Part shown: in pieces, positions 1 to 7,457 of the stretch
Position numbering within the stretch: the first letter of the stretch is position 1
How the letters are laid out: the number at the start of each line of letters is the position of its first letter
Origin: Pseudomonas indica NBRC 103045
GTDB taxonomy: Bacteria > Pseudomonadota > Gammaproteobacteria > Pseudomonadales > Pseudomonadaceae
Assembly: GCF_002091635.1 (NCBI RefSeq)
Contig: NZ_BDAC01000026.1
Coordinates: 1 to 64,000, forward strand
Reading direction: 5' to 3'
Length of the DNA stretch: 64,000 nucleotides
Notes under the pieces: model-generated
What the model saw: only the letters and a program-made list of their open reading frames with translations
What the model was told of the DNA's origin: nothing
The model's database searches: none
Translations under genes and position numbers: made by a program

Positions 1-162
1 GGCTTGTATTTCCTCTCCGATCACTTCCTGATCCTGGCGGTTGGCGTGCTGATCCTCCTGGCCACGCTCAAGACCCTCCTGCAACGCCTGTTCAACCCCA
101 CCGTCACGACCACGTTCGCCGCCGCTCCGCGAGCGGCCTCGCCGGATGTCAGCGGCGCGTGA
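1..162 (+). CDS. C-terminal end of a membrane protein (partial, 5' end outside window)
   Basis: An open frame runs from the first base to a TGA at 160-162 and gives the last 53 residues of a protein. The fragment starts with a hydrophobic stretch (about residues 7-25, rich in Leu, Val and Ile) that reads as the last transmembrane helix, then a basic turn and an Ala/Pro/Thr-rich tail ending in SGA. The family cannot be named from the tail alone. It converges with elaA, and a strong GC-rich hairpin lies between the two stops. Confidence 0.6.
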   Translation, partial: GLYFLSDHFLILAVGVLILLATLKTLLQRLFNPTVTTTFAAAPRAASPDVSGA

Positions 163-171
163 CCGAAATAT

Positions 172-193
172 GAGCCCGGGCAAAGCCCGGGTT
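172..193. terminator. Hairpin terminator between convergent genes
   Basis: A GAGCCCGGGC / GCCCGGGTTC inverted repeat with a 3-base AAA loop lies exactly between the stop of the partial plus-strand gene and the stop of elaA. Read on the plus strand it is followed by TTCTTA. The position suits a bidirectional terminator. Confidence 0.6.
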
Positions 194-194
194 C

Positions 195-647
195 TTACGC
201 CCGGCGCATGCCGATGTGGGGAATATCGTCTTCCAGGTAGACCTCGGTGACCGGCGTGAAGCCGTAGCGCCCGTAATAGCCTTGCAGGTGGGCCTGAGCG
301 GACAGGTAGACCGGCCGCTGCGGCCAGCGCTGGTGGCATTCTTCGAGGGCGCGGACCATCAGTTCATGACCCAGCCCCTGCCCACGGGCCTCGGCGGCGA
401 TCACCACGCGGCCGATCACCACGTCGCCCTCGTGGCGCTCAGGGTCCAGCAGCCGCAGGTAAGCCACCAGCCGACCGTCCTGCCAGGCCATCAGGTGGCA
501 AGTATCTCCCTGCAAGTCCTGACCATCGACCTCCTGATAGGGGCACTTCTGCTCCACCACGAAAACCAGGGTGCGCAGCTCGAGGATGGCGTAGAGGGAT
601 TCCTTGTCGAGTTCGCTGTGATGCTGGCTGGTCCAGATGAGCGGCAT
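195..647 (-). CDS. elaA: ElaA-family GNAT N-acetyltransferase
   Basis: This 150-residue protein is the usual length for ElaA. The start MPLIWTSQHHSELDK followed by YAILELRTLVFVVEQKCPYQEVDGQDL is characteristic of the family. The acetyl-CoA binding loop of the GNAT fold is visible around residues 80-95 (VIGRVVIAAEARGQGLGHEL, with the R/Q-x-x-G-x-G core). The family is assigned as an acyl-CoA dependent acyltransferase; its physiological substrate is not established. The gene is monocistronic, ends at a strong hairpin, and has repeat-rich DNA upstream. Confidence 0.88.
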   Translation of the reverse strand: MPLIWTSQHHSELDKESLYAILELRTLVFVVEQKCPYQEVDGQDLQGDTCHLMAWQDGRLVAYLRLLDPERHEGDVVIGRVVIAAEARGQGLGHELMVRALEECHQRWPQRPVYLSAQAHLQGYYGRYGFTPVTEVYLEDDIPHIGMRRA

Positions 648-760
648 GGCAAGTTCCTTGGCGGCAAAGCCGGGGTTATACGGAATGCGGCGGGGTGGCT
701 ACAACTGGGTGGTGCTCTTCTGGGAGGTGCATGGCCGTGATTGCTGCGCTGTGACCACCT

Positions 761-802
761 CCGCCCCCTCACCCCAGCCCTCTCCCCAGAGGGGCGAGGG
801 AG
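761..802 (-). repeat. GC-rich palindromic intergenic repeat, copy 1 (inverted)
   Basis: A CCGCCCCCTCACCCC block is followed by AGCCCTCTCCCC and a short GGGGCGAGGG arm. It is the reverse orientation of the copies at 953, 1161 and 6029. The CTCTCCCC/GGGGAGAG arms can form a hairpin. Confidence 0.7.
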
Positions 803-952
803 TGGATTGTCCGGGCTCGAAAATCTGGCAATCGCTCTTCTCTTCCGTCTAAGAGACAAGACGGCTATTCGGGGCGGACTTGCAGATTCAGAACCTTGCT
901 CTTTCCCCACTCTTCTCTCGGGCGAGCCTCAAACCCGAGGACTCGCACGATC

Positions 953-998
953 TGCCCCCTCGCCCTTCTTGGGGAGAGGGCTGGGGTGAGGGGGCGGA
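953..998 (+). repeat. GC-rich palindromic intergenic repeat, copy 2
   Basis: Reads TGCCCCCTCGCCC, a short centre, GGGGAGAGGGCTGGGGTGAG and GGGGCGGA. The core is nearly identical to the copies at 1161 and 6029, which supports one dispersed family. Confidence 0.75.
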
Positions 999-1160
999 GA
1001 TCAGGGACCTACACAGAGCGTCTACAGCCCAGAAAACAACTCTCCCGCCGTAACGCCCAAAGCCTTGGCCGTAGCTTCGGAGCAAGCCCCACTCCTAGTC
1101 CTCTCCTCAGCGGAGAGAGAGGAAAGAAAGCGAACCCGGACCTCCGAGCCCACACAAACC

Positions 1161-1205
1161 TGCCCCCTCGCCCCTCTGGGGAGAGGGTTGGGGTGAGGGG
1201 GCGGA
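1161..1205 (+). repeat. GC-rich palindromic intergenic repeat, copy 3
   Basis: Reads TGCCCCCTCGCCCCTCTGGG then GAGAGGGTTGGGGTGAGGGG and GCGGA. It has the same orientation as copy 2, with one base changed in the GGGCTGGGG core (GGGTTGGGG). Confidence 0.75.
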
Positions 1206-1388
1206 TTCAAGGCCAGCTCTGCATTCAAGACATTCACCATCAAAAAACCCCGATGCCATATTGCACTGCCAACACCCTTCGGCCCTGTCGGGTAATCGAT
1301 GTGACGATAAGTCCGTGGCCTCCCCCAAAACGATCCGGCCTAATCACGCCAAGCGGAATGCTCGACCAGCCACGGCAAGGACAACCCC

Positions 1389-1646
1389 ATGCGCAAGGAC
1401 AACCTCTGCTCCATCCCTCCCGCCGACGGCCAGCCCGGCCTCGAACTGGTCTGGCTCGAAGACTGCCAGCCAGCCCTCGACCAGGGCGTCGCCTGCGCCG
1501 AACGCTGGCTCGTTCGGCGCAACGGCCCGCTATGGACAGCCGTCATCCTGGGCCGTGAAGAACAGCCTGGCGGCCACCGGCAAACCGCATTCGACGTCGG
1601 TTTTCTAACCCGTTTGCAACAACGCCTGATGGCCATTGATCACTGA
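1389..1646 (+). CDS. Small hypothetical protein (85 aa)
   Basis: An 85-residue frame starting MRKDNLCSIPP. It has an AAGGA ribosome-binding-like sequence 8 bases before the ATG. The composition is protein-like: acidic and hydrophobic residues mixed, with LELVWLEDCQPAL and LWTAVILGREEQ segments. It has no signal peptide or membrane segment, two cysteines, and a C-terminal amphipathic stretch (FLTRLQQRLMAIDH). I do not recognise a family. It lies in the same direction as the SUKH gene 185 bases downstream. An overlapping frame in another register is Arg/Ser/Pro-rich and less convincing. Confidence 0.45.
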   Translation: MRKDNLCSIPPADGQPGLELVWLEDCQPALDQGVACAERWLVRRNGPLWTAVILGREEQPGGHRQTAFDVGFLTRLQQRLMAIDH

Positions 1647-1830
1647 TCGTCCGCACAGGAAGCTAACCGTCGGCTGGCACGCCCCAAGTCCGCGGCCACC
1701 AACTAGGCTCTCAACGAAACGATCCGGCCACGTGGCCCGCGAGACGCGCCAGGCTTCACCCTGCACGTCGAGCCCCCGGGCCCCGGCCACTGGTGTATAA
1801 ACGCGCCTTTTCTCTGGGGAGGGAACTGCT

Positions 1831-2238
1831 GTGGAAGAAGTCATCGAACAGCTGCGCGAATTGAACGAACCGGTTCCGGTACCGCTGGAACTGCCGGACG
1901 ACGATCTGCTGGTGGAGATCGAGGAGCAGTTGCTGATCAACCTGCCCTTCGAGCTGCGCGAGTTCCTGCTCAAGGTCAGCGACGTGGTCTACGGCCGCCT
2001 GGAGCCGGTGACTGTGACCGACCCGCAATCCCACACTTACCTGCCGGAAATCGCCGCCACCGCCTGGGACCTGGGCGTGCCGCGCGATCTGGTGCCGATC
2101 TGTGAGGATCGCGGCGATTACTACTGCGTCGATCAGGAAGGCGAGGTCGTGCTCTGGTCCGGCGATGAGGCCGAGCTGACCGACGAGCGCTGGGATTCCG
2201 TCTGGCACTGGGCCAGGGATGTCTGGCTGGAAAGCTGA
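1831..2238 (+). CDS. SMI1/KNR4 (SUKH) family protein
   Basis: A 135-residue acidic protein. The GTG start at 1831 is preceded by a GGGGAGGG ribosome-binding site. After a variable N-terminus the pattern LLVEIEEQLLINLPFELREFLLKVSD is the typical SUKH opening (helix with E-x-x-L-x-x-x-LP-x-x-y-x-x-F-L). Next comes a strand with YLPEIAATAWDLGVPRDLVPI and a core CEDRGDYYCVDQEGEVVLW, the strand pair that closes the SUKH fold. Some family members are immunity proteins against toxins; others stand alone as here. No toxin gene is adjacent. The stop is 4 bases from the stop of the convergent GntR gene. Confidence 0.8.
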   Translation: MEEVIEQLRELNEPVPVPLELPDDDLLVEIEEQLLINLPFELREFLLKVSDVVYGRLEPVTVTDPQSHTYLPEIAATAWDLGVPRDLVPICEDRGDYYCVDQEGEVVLWSGDEAELTDERWDSVWHWARDVWLES

Positions 2239-2242
2239 GCCA

Positions 2243-2887
2243 TCACTCAACCGCTTCCTCGAACAAGCCGAGCAGGATCGACCGGAAGTGCAGCAGGTCC
2301 TGTTCGATGGCCTGCCGCGCTGCCGCGGGATCGCCCTGGTCCAGGGCATCGAGGCAGTGTTGGTGGAAATCGTTGAACAGGGACAGATCGGTTTCGCGAA
2401 AAAGCCGGTTGAACAGCGGCCCGGCCTGTAGCCAGAGCGATTCGATCAGGCGGAGCAGCACCGGGTTGCCGCTGGCGCGGTAGAGCGTCAGGTGGAACTG
2501 GCTGTTGTCGTACAGGTAGCCCTGCGCATCGCGGCGCGCCAGGGCGGCAGCCATCCGCTCGGTGCAGGCGTGCAGTTGCTCGCGACCGGCGGCATCCAGG
2601 CGCCGCGCGCCCTCCTCGGCCGCCATTCCTTCCAGGCTCAGGCGCACTTGGTAGAGCTGGATCAGGCGCTCGGCCGTGATGACCGGCACCCGCACCGAGC
2701 GCTGCGGTTCTCCCTCCAACGCGCCTTCGGCGACCAGCCGTTGCAAGGCGCCGCGCACCGGCATCGGACTGGTGCCCCAGCGCGCGGCCAGATCGCGTAG
2801 CTTCAGCGCTTCGCCGGGCTCGAAGCGCCCTGCCAGCAGGCCCTCGCGCAGGCGCTGGTACATCTGTTCCTGAAGGTTCTCGGCCAT
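2243..2887 (-). CDS. GntR-family (FCD subfamily) transcriptional regulator
   Basis: A 214-residue protein with a winged helix at residues 10-75 (LRDLAARWGTSPMPVRGAL is the recognition region) and an all-helical FCD ligand domain at about 80-210, including the YDNSQFHLTLYRASGN segment that carries metal/ligand contacts in this family. It is divergent from the aminotransferase and glutamine-synthetase-like genes, so it most likely represses them and responds to an amine or amino acid substrate. The 225-base gap holds a TTGACA promoter with an overlapping TGTGATCACA palindrome that could be its operator. The ligand is unknown. Confidence 0.88.
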   Translation of the reverse strand: MAENLQEQMYQRLREGLLAGRFEPGEALKLRDLAARWGTSPMPVRGALQRLVAEGALEGEPQRSVRVPVITAERLIQLYQVRLSLEGMAAEEGARRLDAAGREQLHACTERMAAALARRDAQGYLYDNSQFHLTLYRASGNPVLLRLIESLWLQAGPLFNRLFRETDLSLFNDFHQHCLDALDQGDPAAARQAIEQDLLHFRSILLGLFEEAVE

Positions 2888-3052
2888 CCTCGGGGGGTTC
2901 CCTGTCTTCGCCGGCCGAGCCGGTTTGGCTGAATCTGTAACGCGGGTGAGACAGTCTGGCGTTCGTTCAAGGCACCGGCAAGAGAAGCGATTGGCGCGGA
3001 TACACCGGAACCGGTCGGCAACGACCTCAAAAAGCTTTTCTTCACGGTCCTA

Positions 3053-3082
3053 TTGACAGCCCTGTGATCACAAAACAATGAT
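3053..3082 (+). promoter_or_regulatory. Probable promoter and operator of the aminotransferase operon
   Basis: A consensus -35 TTGACA (3053-3058) is followed at 18 bases by AATGAT (3077-3082). The spacer contains the perfect 10-bp palindrome TGTGATCACA (3063-3072), well placed for repression by the divergent GntR-type protein. The match is by eye. Confidence 0.55.
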
Positions 3083-3112
3083 GCGTGCAAAAAAACGAAC
3101 GAGGTGTTCAAC

Positions 3113-4507
3113 ATGACCGCCAGCGGTATCGCCGATCGCGCCGTGGAAATCCTGGCCGCCCGCGAACGGGCCCGTTTTCTCGAGCAGAATCCCAAGTCCG
3201 TCACCCTCGCCGAGCGCGCCCGCCATTCGCTGTTCGGCGGCGTGCCCATGCACTGGATGAGCGACTGGTCCACGCCCTGCCCGCTGTTCGTCAGCCGCGC
3301 CCAGGGCGCGCGTTTTTATGACGTGGACGGCCATGAGTATCTGGACTTCTGCCTCGGCGATACCGGCAGCATGTTCGGCCACTCGCCGGCGCCCATTGCC
3401 CGCGCCATTGCCGAGCAGGGCGCCAACGGCCTGACCACCATGCTGCCGGGCGAAGACGCGGTGGTCGCCGGCGAACGGCTGGCGGAACGCTTCGGCCTGC
3501 CCTACTGGCAGGTGGCGACCACCGCCACCGACGCCAACCGCTTCGTGCTGCGCTGGGCGCGAGCGATCACCGGGCGCAACACGCTGCTGGTGTTCGACGG
3601 CTGCTACCACGGCACCGTCGACGACACCCTGGTGCGCTTCAAGGAAGGCCGCACCGTGCACCGCCCCGGCCTGCTCGGCCAGGCGCGCAACCTGGCCAAG
3701 TACAGCCGGGCGATTCCCTTCAACGATCTCCAGGCCCTGGAAGCGGCGCTGGCCCAGGGCGACGTCGCCGCCGTGCTGTGCGAGCCGGCGATGACCAACA
3801 TCGGCATGGTCCTGCCCGACCCGGGCTATCACCAGCGGCTGCGCGAACTCACCCGCCAGTACGGCACCCTGCTGATCATCGACGAAACCCACACCATCTC
3901 CACCGGCCCCGGCGGCTGCACCCGCGCCTGGAACCTGCAGCCGGACTTCATCACCCTCGGCAAGCCCATCGCCGGCGGCGTGCCCTGTTCGGTGTACGGC
4001 TGCACGGCGGAGATGGCGCAGGCCATGCAGATCGTCCGCCAGCATGCCGGCGAGCATGGCGAAGTCCATGGGCACAGTGGCATGGGCACCACGCTGTCGG
4101 CCAATGCCCTGGCGATGCACTGCATGCGCGCCAACCTGGAAGAGGTGATGACCGAGCAGGCCTACGCCCACATGCTGCCGCTGGCGGCGCGTCTGGCCGA
4201 AGGCTTCCGCCGGCTGATCGACAAGCACGGACTGGCCTGGTCGGTGACCGAGCTGGGCGCGCGCTGCGAGTTCCAGTTCTGCGCCAAGCCGCCCCGCACC
4301 GGTGCCGAGGCCGAGGCGGCGTTCCACGATCACCTGCAGCAGACCCTGCACCTGTACCTGATCAACCGCGGCATCCTGATCACGCCGTTCCACAACATGA
4401 CACTGTGCTGCCCGGACACCCGCACCGAGGACGTCGACCGGCTGACCGACACCCTCGACCAGGCGCTCGGCGAGCTGCTCGCGCTCCCTGGCGCACGCAT
4501 CGCCTGA
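3113..4507 (+). CDS. Class III pyridoxal-phosphate aminotransferase
   Basis: A 464-residue protein of the class III fold, closest in look to the glutamate-1-semialdehyde aminomutase branch (FYDVDGHEYLDFCLGDTGSMFGHSP near the N-terminus). The PLP site is visible: FDGCYHG, the cofactor Asp in LLIIDETHT, and the Schiff-base Lys at about residue 284 in FITLGKPIAGG. I chose ATG 3113 because the earlier in-frame GTG (3104) lies inside the ribosome-binding sequence GAGG (3101-3104). It heads a two-gene unit with a glutamine-synthetase-like enzyme, which suggests uptake of an amine nitrogen source. The substrate is not readable. The hemL-like fold does not imply heme synthesis here. Confidence 0.9.
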   Translation: MTASGIADRAVEILAARERARFLEQNPKSVTLAERARHSLFGGVPMHWMSDWSTPCPLFVSRAQGARFYDVDGHEYLDFCLGDTGSMFGHSPAPIARAIAEQGANGLTTMLPGEDAVVAGERLAERFGLPYWQVATTATDANRFVLRWARAITGRNTLLVFDGCYHGTVDDTLVRFKEGRTVHRPGLLGQARNLAKYSRAIPFNDLQALEAALAQGDVAAVLCEPAMTNIGMVLPDPGYHQRLRELTRQYGTLLIIDETHTISTGPGGCTRAWNLQPDFITLGKPIAGGVPCSVYGCTAEMAQAMQIVRQHAGEHGEVHGHSGMGTTLSANALAMHCMRANLEEVMTEQAYAHMLPLAARLAEGFRRLIDKHGLAWSVTELGARCEFQFCAKPPRTGAEAEAAFHDHLQQTLHLYLINRGILITPFHNMTLCCPDTRTEDVDRLTDTLDQALGELLALPGARIA

Positions 4508-4541
4508 CCCAGGCCCCCGGACGCACGACAAGGACATTCCC

Positions 4542-5909
4542 ATGCGATTCGCCGATCTCAACGAAGCCCAGACCTTCCTCGCCGCCCATCCCGAGGTGAA
4601 GAGTTTCGAGCTGTTCATCATCGACCCCAACGGCGTACCGCGCGGCAAGCTGCTGCGCCGGGAAGAGCTTTTGGCCATCTACGAAAGCGGCCGTCCGCTG
4701 CCGAGCACCATCCTCGGCCTGACCATAAACGGCGACGATGTGGAGGACTCCGGGCTGGTCTGGGAGGTCGGCGACGCGGATTGCTGGGCCTACCCGCTGC
4801 CCGGCAGCCTGGTACTGCAACCCTGGCGCAGCGCGCCCACCGCACAGTTGCAGGTGAGCATGCACCCGACCCAGGGCCTGCCGGCGACGGTGGCCGATCC
4901 GCGCCATGTGCTCGCCCGGGTGATCGACGGGCTTAAGGCGGACGGCTACCACCCGGTGATGGCCGCCGAACTGGAGTTCTACCTGATCGACCGCGAGCGC
5001 GGCGAAGGCGGCCGACCGCTGCCGGCGCGCCAGATGAACGGCGCCAGGCCCCACGCCACGCAGGTCTATGGCGTCTACGAACTGGAGCAGCTACAGCCGT
5101 TCCTCGACGATCTCTACGCCGCCTGCGAGGCCCAGGGGCTGCCGGCGCGCACGGCGATTTCCGAATACGCACCGGGGCAGGTGGAAATTACCCTGGAGCA
5201 CCGTTTCGATGCGCTCCAGGCGATGGACGAAGGGGTGCGCTACAAGCGCCTGGTGAAGGGTGTGGCCAACCGCCATGGTCTGCAGGCCTGCTTCATGGCC
5301 AAGCCGTTCGGCGACCTCTCCGGCAGCGGCCTGCACATGCATGTGAGCCTGGCCGACGCGGACGGCAACAACCTTTATGCCAGTGAGGCGCCGGAAGGCA
5401 CGCCGCTGCTCAAGCACTCGGTGGGCGGCATGCTCGCCACACTGCTCGACAGCCTGGCACTGTTCTGCCCCAACGCCAACTCGTTCCGCCGCTTCCAGGC
5501 CAACAGCTACGCGCCGCTGGCGCCGACCTGGGGCATCAACAACCGCACCGTGAGCCTGCGCGTGCCGGGCGGTCCGGCGAAGAGCCGGCACATCGAGCAC
5601 CGTATCTGCGGTGCCGATGCCAACCCCTATCTGGCGGCAGCGGCGATCCTCGCCGGCATCCACCACGGCATCCGCCAGCAACTCGACCCCGGCGCCCCCA
5701 TCGAAGGCAACGGCTACGCCCAGGCCCGGGAGTTCCTCCCCACCGACTGGCTCACCGCCCTGAACGCCCTGGAAGACTCCAGCTGGGCCCGCGACGCCCT
5801 CGGCGCCGACTTCCTCAAGGTCTACCTGGCGATCAAACACGCCGAATACCGCACGTTCATGGGCGAAGTGGGCGAGCAGGACTGGCGTTGGTATTTGAAC
5901 CATGCGTGA
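4542..5909 (+). CDS. Glutamine synthetase family protein (gamma-glutamylamine synthetase-like)
   Basis: A 455-residue protein of the GlnA/PuuA superfamily. The N-terminal beta-grasp region contains LFIIDPNGVPRGKLL. The catalytic domain has AAELEFYLID (metal-binding Glu), SEYAPGQVEITL, the GSGLHMHVSL motif and NSFRRFQANSYAPLAPTWGINNR, typical of the PuuA/FluG-like branch rather than housekeeping GlnA. Such enzymes ligate glutamate to amines with ATP at the start of polyamine or monoamine degradation. It starts 34 bases after the aminotransferase stop with AAGGA upstream, so the two are co-transcribed under the divergent GntR regulator. The specific amine is unknown. Confidence 0.9.
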   Translation: MRFADLNEAQTFLAAHPEVKSFELFIIDPNGVPRGKLLRREELLAIYESGRPLPSTILGLTINGDDVEDSGLVWEVGDADCWAYPLPGSLVLQPWRSAPTAQLQVSMHPTQGLPATVADPRHVLARVIDGLKADGYHPVMAAELEFYLIDRERGEGGRPLPARQMNGARPHATQVYGVYELEQLQPFLDDLYAACEAQGLPARTAISEYAPGQVEITLEHRFDALQAMDEGVRYKRLVKGVANRHGLQACFMAKPFGDLSGSGLHMHVSLADADGNNLYASEAPEGTPLLKHSVGGMLATLLDSLALFCPNANSFRRFQANSYAPLAPTWGINNRTVSLRVPGGPAKSRHIEHRICGADANPYLAAAAILAGIHHGIRQQLDPGAPIEGNGYAQAREFLPTDWLTALNALEDSSWARDALGADFLKVYLAIKHAEYRTFMGEVGEQDWRWYLNHA

Positions 5910-5945
5910 GGGGCGAGTGGGAGGCGTGAGGAGAGAGAAGTGAGG

Positions 5946-5980
5946 GCCCCGGATTGCGCTGGGGTTTATCCGGGCTTCAA
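5946..5980. repeat. CCCGGATTGCGC-type intergenic repeat, copy 1
   Basis: GGATTGCGCTGGGGTTTATCCGGGCT forms an imperfect inverted repeat (CCCCGGAT...ATCCGGG). A second copy is at 6107-6138. Elements of this sort are common between Pseudomonas genes. Confidence 0.6.
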
Positions 5981-6028
5981 ATCACGCTCTTCGGCGCGTT
6001 CCCCATTCGTATCGCCCCACTCGCACAA

Positions 6029-6070
6029 CGCCCTCTCCCCTGTGGGGAGAGGGCTGGGGTGAGGGGGCGG
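6029..6070 (+). repeat. GC-rich palindromic intergenic repeat, copy 4
   Basis: CGCCCTCTCCCC, TGT loop, GGGGAGAGGGCTGGGGTGAG then GGGGCGG. It carries the same core as copies 2 and 3 and lies 5 kb away in the next intergenic space after the GS gene. Confidence 0.75.
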
Positions 6071-6106
6071 TCTTTCGGCCCATACCTATGCTCGAATCTG
6101 TACCCG

Positions 6107-6138
6107 CCCCGGATTGCGCTTCGCTTATCCGGGCTACG
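6107..6138. repeat. CCCGGATTGCGC-type intergenic repeat, copy 2
   Basis: CCCCGGATTGCGCTTCGCTT followed by ATCCGGGCTACG: the CCCGGAT/ATCCGGG arms form a hairpin just downstream of the RES toxin stop, where it could also help end that transcript. Confidence 0.6.
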
Positions 6139-6147
6139 GTTATGGCT

Positions 6148-6843
6148 TCACCGACGGAGCTGCTCCAGGCTCAGGCGGCACAGCAGCTTGCCGGGTTCGC
6201 GTTCGACCGCCACCACGCCGGCCACGGGGTCGATGCGGTAGGTGAGGTCGTAGAGCTGGATCGGCTGGGACAGCGGGTCGGCACGGAAGGCGCCGAGGCA
6301 TTCGCCGGTGGGCCAGCGGGCCGAGGGGTAGAGCAGGCCGGGGATACCTTCGTGGGACAGGCGCTTGCCGATGGCCTGGGTGTAGGCGTAGTCGTCGGCG
6401 ACCAGTTCGGGGAATTCCGTTTCCTTGCCGCGCAGGTCGATGAACAGGCCCGCTGCCTGGACCTGCCAGACCTTGCGGTAGCGCGTCACCACCCGGTCGA
6501 CGCCTTCGATGTCGCGGAGCATCTGGATCTGGTGGTAGCAGGTCTCGGCCAGGGCGGTATCCTCGTCGAGGGCGCCGTACCAGACGCGCACGGTGCCGTC
6601 GCCGTAGCGGCTGGCAACGCTGGTGTCGGCCTCGAACGGGTAGCCGATGGCTTCGCTGTAGGCCAGACCCCGTTCGATCACGCCGGGGCCGACGCTGCGC
6701 ACGCGCATCTCCGCATCGTTGGCCGCCTCCTGGGCCCGGCTGTCGGCGACCAGGTCGTCGAACAGGTTGGCCGAGACGCGCAACGAAACGATGTTGCGGT
6801 AGACGGTGCCGGAAAAATCGCAGGTGGTATCGAGCAGGGCCAT
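6148..6843 (-). CDS. RES-domain toxin of a RES-Xre toxin-antitoxin system
   Basis: A 231-residue RES protein. Family residues are visible: VYRNIVS near the N-terminus (conserved Arg), VRVWYGALDEDTALAETCYH in the middle (conserved Glu with following His), and GLLYPSARWPTGECLGAF near residue 190 (conserved Ser). Characterised RES toxins destroy NAD+. The start ATG (6843) shares one base with the TGA of the upstream antitoxin (TGATG), which points to translational coupling. A longer frame extending upstream in this register only overlaps the antitoxin gene and is not used. Confidence 0.9.
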   Translation of the reverse strand: MALLDTTCDFSGTVYRNIVSLRVSANLFDDLVADSRAQEAANDAEMRVRSVGPGVIERGLAYSEAIGYPFEADTSVASRYGDGTVRVWYGALDEDTALAETCYHQIQMLRDIEGVDRVVTRYRKVWQVQAAGLFIDLRGKETEFPELVADDYAYTQAIGKRLSHEGIPGLLYPSARWPTGECLGAFRADPLSQPIQLYDLTYRIDPVAGVVAVEREPGKLLCRLSLEQLRR

Positions 6844-7253
6844 CAGCGTCCTCGCTGGAAGTCGATCAGGCGGGCAACCCGGGCAATACCGATCAGGCCG
6901 TCGCGCGCCATGACTTCTAGCGGCGTCTCGCCTTCCAGGGCACGGTTGCGCCGGCGTACCCAGCTGAAGCGCAACTCTTCGTCCTCGGGGAACAACAGGC
7001 GCAACCCCTTGTGAATGCCCAGCAGGTAGCCGATGCGGTCCAGGGTGTCGCGGTTGGCCGGCAGTGCGGCTTCGCCGGCGCGGTAGCGGGGCAACTGCTT
7101 GCGGCTCTTCGGGCTCATGCCGAGCAGTTGCATCTGCAGGTCGGTATCCAGTCCCCAGCGTTCGAACAGGGCGCCGATGACCCGTGCGAGATCGCGGCGG
7201 GAGTCTTCGGACGCGAAATCCTGGATGTCGTGGCGTAACGCGGCAGAACTCAT
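6843..7253 (-). CDS. Xre/MbcA/ParS-type antitoxin of the RES-Xre pair
   Basis: A 136-residue protein with an N-terminal helical, Xre-like region (DLARVIGALFERWGLDTDLQMQLLGMSPKSRKQLPRYRAG) and the C-terminal toxin-binding domain typical of these antitoxins (DRIGYLLGIHKGLRLLFPEDEELRFSWVRRRNRALEGETPLEVMARDGLIGIARVARLI; the LFP and TPLEVM segments are characteristic). It precedes and overlaps the RES toxin, and AGAGGTG lies 6 bases before the ATG. Family members bind the toxin active site and repress their own promoter. Confidence 0.9.
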   Translation of the reverse strand: MSSAALRHDIQDFASEDSRRDLARVIGALFERWGLDTDLQMQLLGMSPKSRKQLPRYRAGEAALPANRDTLDRIGYLLGIHKGLRLLFPEDEELRFSWVRRRNRALEGETPLEVMARDGLIGIARVARLIDFQRGR

Positions 7254-7281
7254 GGATCACCTCTCAGGTTGCTTCATCAAC

Positions 7282-7310
7282 ATTATTAGGCGATATATCT
7301 ACAAACACAA
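7282..7310 (-). promoter_or_regulatory. Probable promoter of the RES-Xre operon
   Basis: On the minus strand TTGTGT (7305-7310) and AATAAT (7282-7287) are 17 bases apart, in an AT-rich patch with a GATATATC palindrome in the spacer (autoregulation is usual in this family). The transcript would start about 22 bases before the antitoxin ATG. Confidence 0.45.
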
Positions 7311-7457
7311 GTTCGGCTGGCCATAAAAGTGCTTCGCCGGGAGATTCGTTCATCTACCTGCTAAACCTGAAACGGGTACCTCAGAAAACGCAGGCGAGGC
7401 AACTCAGGTAGTTTTCGAAGGTGCCCGGACATAGCCGCAGCAGTCGAGGAGCGAGCC

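Larger units (their letters stand above)
648..1388. other. Intergenic region with three copies of a GC-rich palindromic repeat
   Basis: These 741 bases show no convincing gene. Open frames here are Ser/Pro/Arg-rich and run straight through the repeats, so they look like composition artefacts. The stretch holds three copies of the CCCCTCACCCC / GGGGTGAGGGG repeat (listed separately) and probably the elaA promoter at its left end. No RNA gene was recognised. Confidence 0.6.

Noticed and set aside
1261-1608. Open frames overlapping the small gene at 1389 in other registers
   Set aside because: They are rich in Ser, Pro, Arg and Ala, lack ribosome-binding sites and run through repeat DNA.
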